15,775 nt of DNA from an uncultured Carnobacterium sp. (GTDB taxonomy: Bacteria; Bacillota; Bacilli; Lactobacillales; Aerococcaceae). Within the stretch, counting starts at the first letter, position 1; the number at the start of each line of letters is the position of its first letter. Location: contig CALJSD010000197.1 in NCBI GenBank assembly GCA_937976325.1, positions 1 to 15,775 on the forward strand, in the 5' to 3' direction. Under the pieces are notes generated by a model. The model worked only from the letters and a program-made list of their open reading frames with translations, was not told the origin of the DNA and made no database searches. Positions 13,343-15,775 of this stretch are shown here, piece after piece. A program made the translations under genes and the position numbers.

Positions 13343-14140
13343 ATGAAAAAATTAGAAGGAAAAGTAGCACTTATCACTGGAGCAGCCGTTGGTCTCGGAA
13401 AGGGAATTGCAACGGTCTATGCCAAATACGGCGCTAAGATGTGTCTTGTCGACTTATTACCAGAAGTCGAAGAAACGGCGAAAGAATTAAGAGAAACTTA
13501 CGGCGCCCAAATCGTGACTTATGTCGGAGACGTCTCAAACAAAGACCATATGAAAGAAGCAGCCAAGAAGGCAAAAGACGCCTTCGGGGAAGTGAACGTG
13601 GCTTGTTGCAACGCTGGGGTTTGTCGCTTGGCTCCATTTGAAGAAATGAGCGATGAAATGCGCGACTTCCATATCGATGTGAATATCAAAGGCGTATGGA
13701 ATAGCTGTCAAGCGGTCATCCCTTATATGCTTGAACAAGGCGGTGGTAGCATCGTCATTGCTTCATCAGTGACAGGGGATATCGTAGCCGATGCCGGAGA
13801 AGCAGCCTACGCCATGACAAAAGCAGCGCTCGTGGGCTTAACAAAATGCTTGGCTGTGGAATACGCAGACCGTCATATCCGCGTGAACTGCTCACAACTC
13901 GGATATGCAAGAACTCCAATGGTTGAAAAGATGGCCATCGAATCCAACCCAGACAACCCAGAAAGTGCCATCCAAGACATCGCAGTAGGCGTGCCAATGA
14001 AACGCTTGGCAGACCCACTCGAAGTCGGCGAACTCTTCGCCTTCCTTGGAAGCGACGAAGCCAGCTACCTCACAGGAAGCCAAATCGTCATCGACGGCGG
14101 CAGCACCTTACCAGAAACCATGAGTATGGGGACGAATTAG
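13343..14140 (+). CDS. ucpA: Short-chain dehydrogenase/reductase, UcpA-like
   Basis: 265-aa classical SDR oxidoreductase, cytoplasmic. The dinucleotide motif TGAAVGLG is at residues 12-19 and Asp37 at the end of the second strand suggests NAD(H) preference. The NNAG motif appears as CNAG (89-92). The catalytic tetrad is Asn114, Ser142, Tyr156 and Lys160 (YAMTK). Strings such as NAGVCRL, DFHIDVNIKGVWN, SSVTGDIVADAGEAAYAMTK, ADPLEVGEL and IDGGSTLPET match E. coli UcpA closely from memory; UcpA is an oxidoreductase linked to furfural tolerance with unclear natural substrate. The frame is open 15 codons upstream inside the permease gene, but ATG 13343 has AAAGGAGAG just before it and the normal SDR start. 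It forms an operon with the APC permease. No clear terminator hairpin follows. Confidence 0.9.
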   Translation: MKKLEGKVALITGAAVGLGKGIATVYAKYGAKMCLVDLLPEVEETAKELRETYGAQIVTYVGDVSNKDHMKEAAKKAKDAFGEVNVACCNAGVCRLAPFEEMSDEMRDFHIDVNIKGVWNSCQAVIPYMLEQGGGSIVIASSVTGDIVADAGEAAYAMTKAALVGLTKCLAVEYADRHIRVNCSQLGYARTPMVEKMAIESNPDNPESAIQDIAVGVPMKRLADPLEVGELFAFLGSDEASYLTGSQIVIDGGSTLPETMSMGTN

Positions 14141-14961
14141 GGGAGAGTGCAGAATGCATAGAAAGAGAAGAATACTTGCGGGGATGAAGTGAACTCCAAC
14201 ACTTAGGCAGAAAATTTAGCAATTGTGGTGTTTTCATACGAAATTAGCTTATGAGGATAAAGTTCAGATTTGTGCACAAAAAATAAAGTTACTTTCTACT
14301 CTCGGGAATGTATAGTGTACAGATGTTAAATCTTATCTACGTGAATTGATTATTTGTTTTGAATTAAAAATAGTAAAAGTGGGGAAATCATGATTACACA
14401 TAGGAGTAAATGATATTTTTGATAAAATCTGATATGAAGTTTGAAGTCAAAACAGCATTTTTCATGGAAATATGTACTATAAATCGTGGGATATTACTCA
14501 GTGATTCAAGAAAAAAAAGTATTGTTAACTAAATAATAGAAAAGATGACGCAAATAAAATTTGTTGAGAAAACTCCTATTAAAGCAGATGAAAGGGAAAT
14601 AGAAAAACAAAATTGACGAGCTTTGTAAAAGTGTTTTCCTTTAATATTCTTCATAAGTTTATCAAAATTACTTGATCACTTTCATAACAGATCTGAATCA
14701 TGTAGAAAAATCAGTCTGTCAAAAATAATATATAAACTATTGTAATTATAGGTATCGTCAATTATTCTTGCATTAAGGAAAAAACTATTCGTTCATAGTA
14801 AATTATAAAAGTTAAAACTTCTGATGAAAGTTTTATGCCTAAGTGTTAATTTTCGTCGAAAACGTTAGTAGTTTCTTACTATGAAGAGAGTGGGAATAAC
14901 TTTTAAAATCTTATTTTACTTAACGTAATTAAAATTATATAAGTCATAAAAGGCACTGGGA
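14141..14961. other. Gene-free AT-rich stretch (about 820 bp)
   Basis: No reading frame longer than about 25 codons with a start and ribosome binding site is seen on either strand, and stops are dense in all frames. I find no convincing terminator behind ucpA, no tRNA and no repeat. Base composition turns clearly more AT-rich than in the genes before it. It may be decayed sequence at the edge of the main locus or part of a foreign or misjoined piece. Confidence 0.6.
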
Positions 14962-15775
14962 ATGAAGTTGCAACGTAGAGAAAACGAAAAAGAATTTATA
15001 GAAATTCCTAATGATAAAATTGTAATTATTGCAAGTGGCCCTTTAACTTCTGATAAACTTTTTGAAAAAATAAGTGAAATTACAGGAGAAGAAAGTTTAT
15101 ATTTCTATGATGCTGCTGCACCTATCGTAACCTTTGAAAGTATAGATATGAACAAAGCATATTTTCAATCAAGATATGGAAAAGGTGATGGAGAATATAT
15201 AAACTGTCCTATGAATAAAGAAGAATACTATAATTTCTACAATGAACTTATAAAAGCTGAAAGAGCAGAACTTAAAAATTTTGAAAAAGAAAAATTATTT
15301 GATGCCTGTATGCCTATTGAAAAAATTGCAATGAGTGGAGAAAAAACAATGACTTTTGGACCTTTAAAACCAAAGGGACTTATCAATCCAAGAACAGAAA
15401 AAATGGATTATGCAGTTGTTCAATTAAGACAAGATGATAAAGAAGGAAAGTTATATAATATAGTAGGCTTCCAAACTAATTTAAAATTTGGAGAACAAAA
15501 AAGAGTTTTTTCTATGATACCAGGTTTAGAAAATGCTGAATTTATAAGATATGGAGTAATGCATAGAAATACTTTTATCAATTCTACAAAACTTTTAGAT
15601 AAAACTTTGAGATTAAAAAATAAAGATAATATTTATTTTGCAGGACAAATAACAGGTGGAGAAGGTTATGTAACTGCGATAGCTACTGGAATGTATGTTG
15701 CAATGAATGTAGCTAATAGATTAGAAAATAAAAAAGAATTTATTTTAGAAGATATTTCAGAAATTGGAGCAATAG
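14962..15775 (+). CDS. trmFO: TrmFO (tRNA uracil-54 methyltransferase, folate/FAD-dependent), N-terminus missing, runs off the right edge
   Basis: Open frame of 271 codons to the window end, with no stop. It encodes the middle and C-terminal parts of TrmFO, which makes m5U54 in tRNA using methylenetetrahydrofolate and FADH2. Landmarks from ATG 14962: IVIIASGPLTSDKL (20-33), INCPMNKEEY (80-89), LFDACMPIE with Cys116 matching the catalytic Cys226 of B. subtilis TrmFO, FGPLKPKGL, MDYAVVQLRQD, FSMIPGLENAEFIRYGVMHRNT and FAGQITGGEGY. About 110 N-terminal residues with the FAD-binding GxGxxG are absent. A stop (TAA, 14947) lies in frame just upstream and I find no such sequence nearby. Codon use is extremely AT-rich and the wording looks fusobacterial, unlike the rest of the window. 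It may be a pseudogene fragment or an assembly join; as it stands it should not be functional. Confidence 0.88.
   Translation, partial: MKLQRRENEKEFIEIPNDKIVIIASGPLTSDKLFEKISEITGEESLYFYDAAAPIVTFESIDMNKAYFQSRYGKGDGEYINCPMNKEEYYNFYNELIKAERAELKNFEKEKLFDACMPIEKIAMSGEKTMTFGPLKPKGLINPRTEKMDYAVVQLRQDDKEGKLYNIVGFQTNLKFGEQKRVFSMIPGLENAEFIRYGVMHRNTFINSTKLLDKTLRLKNKDNIYFAGQITGGEGYVTAIATGMYVAMNVANRLENKKEFILEDISEIGAI

Noticed and set aside
14539..14618. Short frame of 23 codons (MTQIKFVEKTPIK...) in the gene-free stretch
   Set aside because: No ribosome binding site, no recognisable homology, and length expected by chance in AT-rich DNA; could at most be a relic.

Overview
The window looks like a chromosomal stretch from a low-to-moderate GC Gram-positive bacterium (Bacillota, probably Lactobacillales; a Granulicatella/streptococcus-like coccus is my guess, not proven). 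The reasons are strong GGAGG ribosome binding sites, many lipobox lipoproteins, choline-binding-type cell wall repeats on secreted hydrolases, and LAB-style amino acid ABC operons. The last ~0.8 kb differs: it is very AT-rich and encodes a Fusobacterium-like TrmFO fragment without its N-terminus, so the right end is either foreign DNA or a chimeric assembly join.

Left half (1-8274, all on the minus strand) is a cell-envelope block. It holds five lipoprotein genes of one apparently undescribed family. These form a two-gene cassette (A then B) present twice: 4161-3484 / 3471-2785, and 766-104 / 87-<1. Between the two cassettes lies a two-domain member (2477-1164). A 217-bp nested inverted-repeat element (945-1161) sits directly behind that gene, and a 38-bp 'ends only' version of it lies at 2683-2720. 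Upstream are two secreted cell wall hydrolases, an Amidase_3 N-acetylmuramoyl-L-alanine amidase (5964-4312) and a GH25 muramidase (8274-6103). They share nearly the same signal-peptide/Thr-rich linker/cell-wall-binding-repeat N-terminus and differ in catalytic domain. Each has its own promoter and terminator.

Right half (8436-14140, plus strand) is transport and metabolism: a DMT/EamA exporter apparently made from a leaderless mRNA, a three-gene polar amino acid ABC importer (permease, ATPase, binding lipoprotein) with tightly coupled genes, and a two-gene unit of an APC-family amino acid permease plus a UcpA-like short-chain dehydrogenase.

From 14141 to about 14961 I find no gene. The truncated trmFO then runs off the right edge.

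No tRNA, rRNA, CRISPR array, transposase gene or replication origin is visible. The most interesting material is the duplicated lipoprotein family with its promoter, the small nested-palindrome element and its deletion derivative, and the composition break before trmFO.
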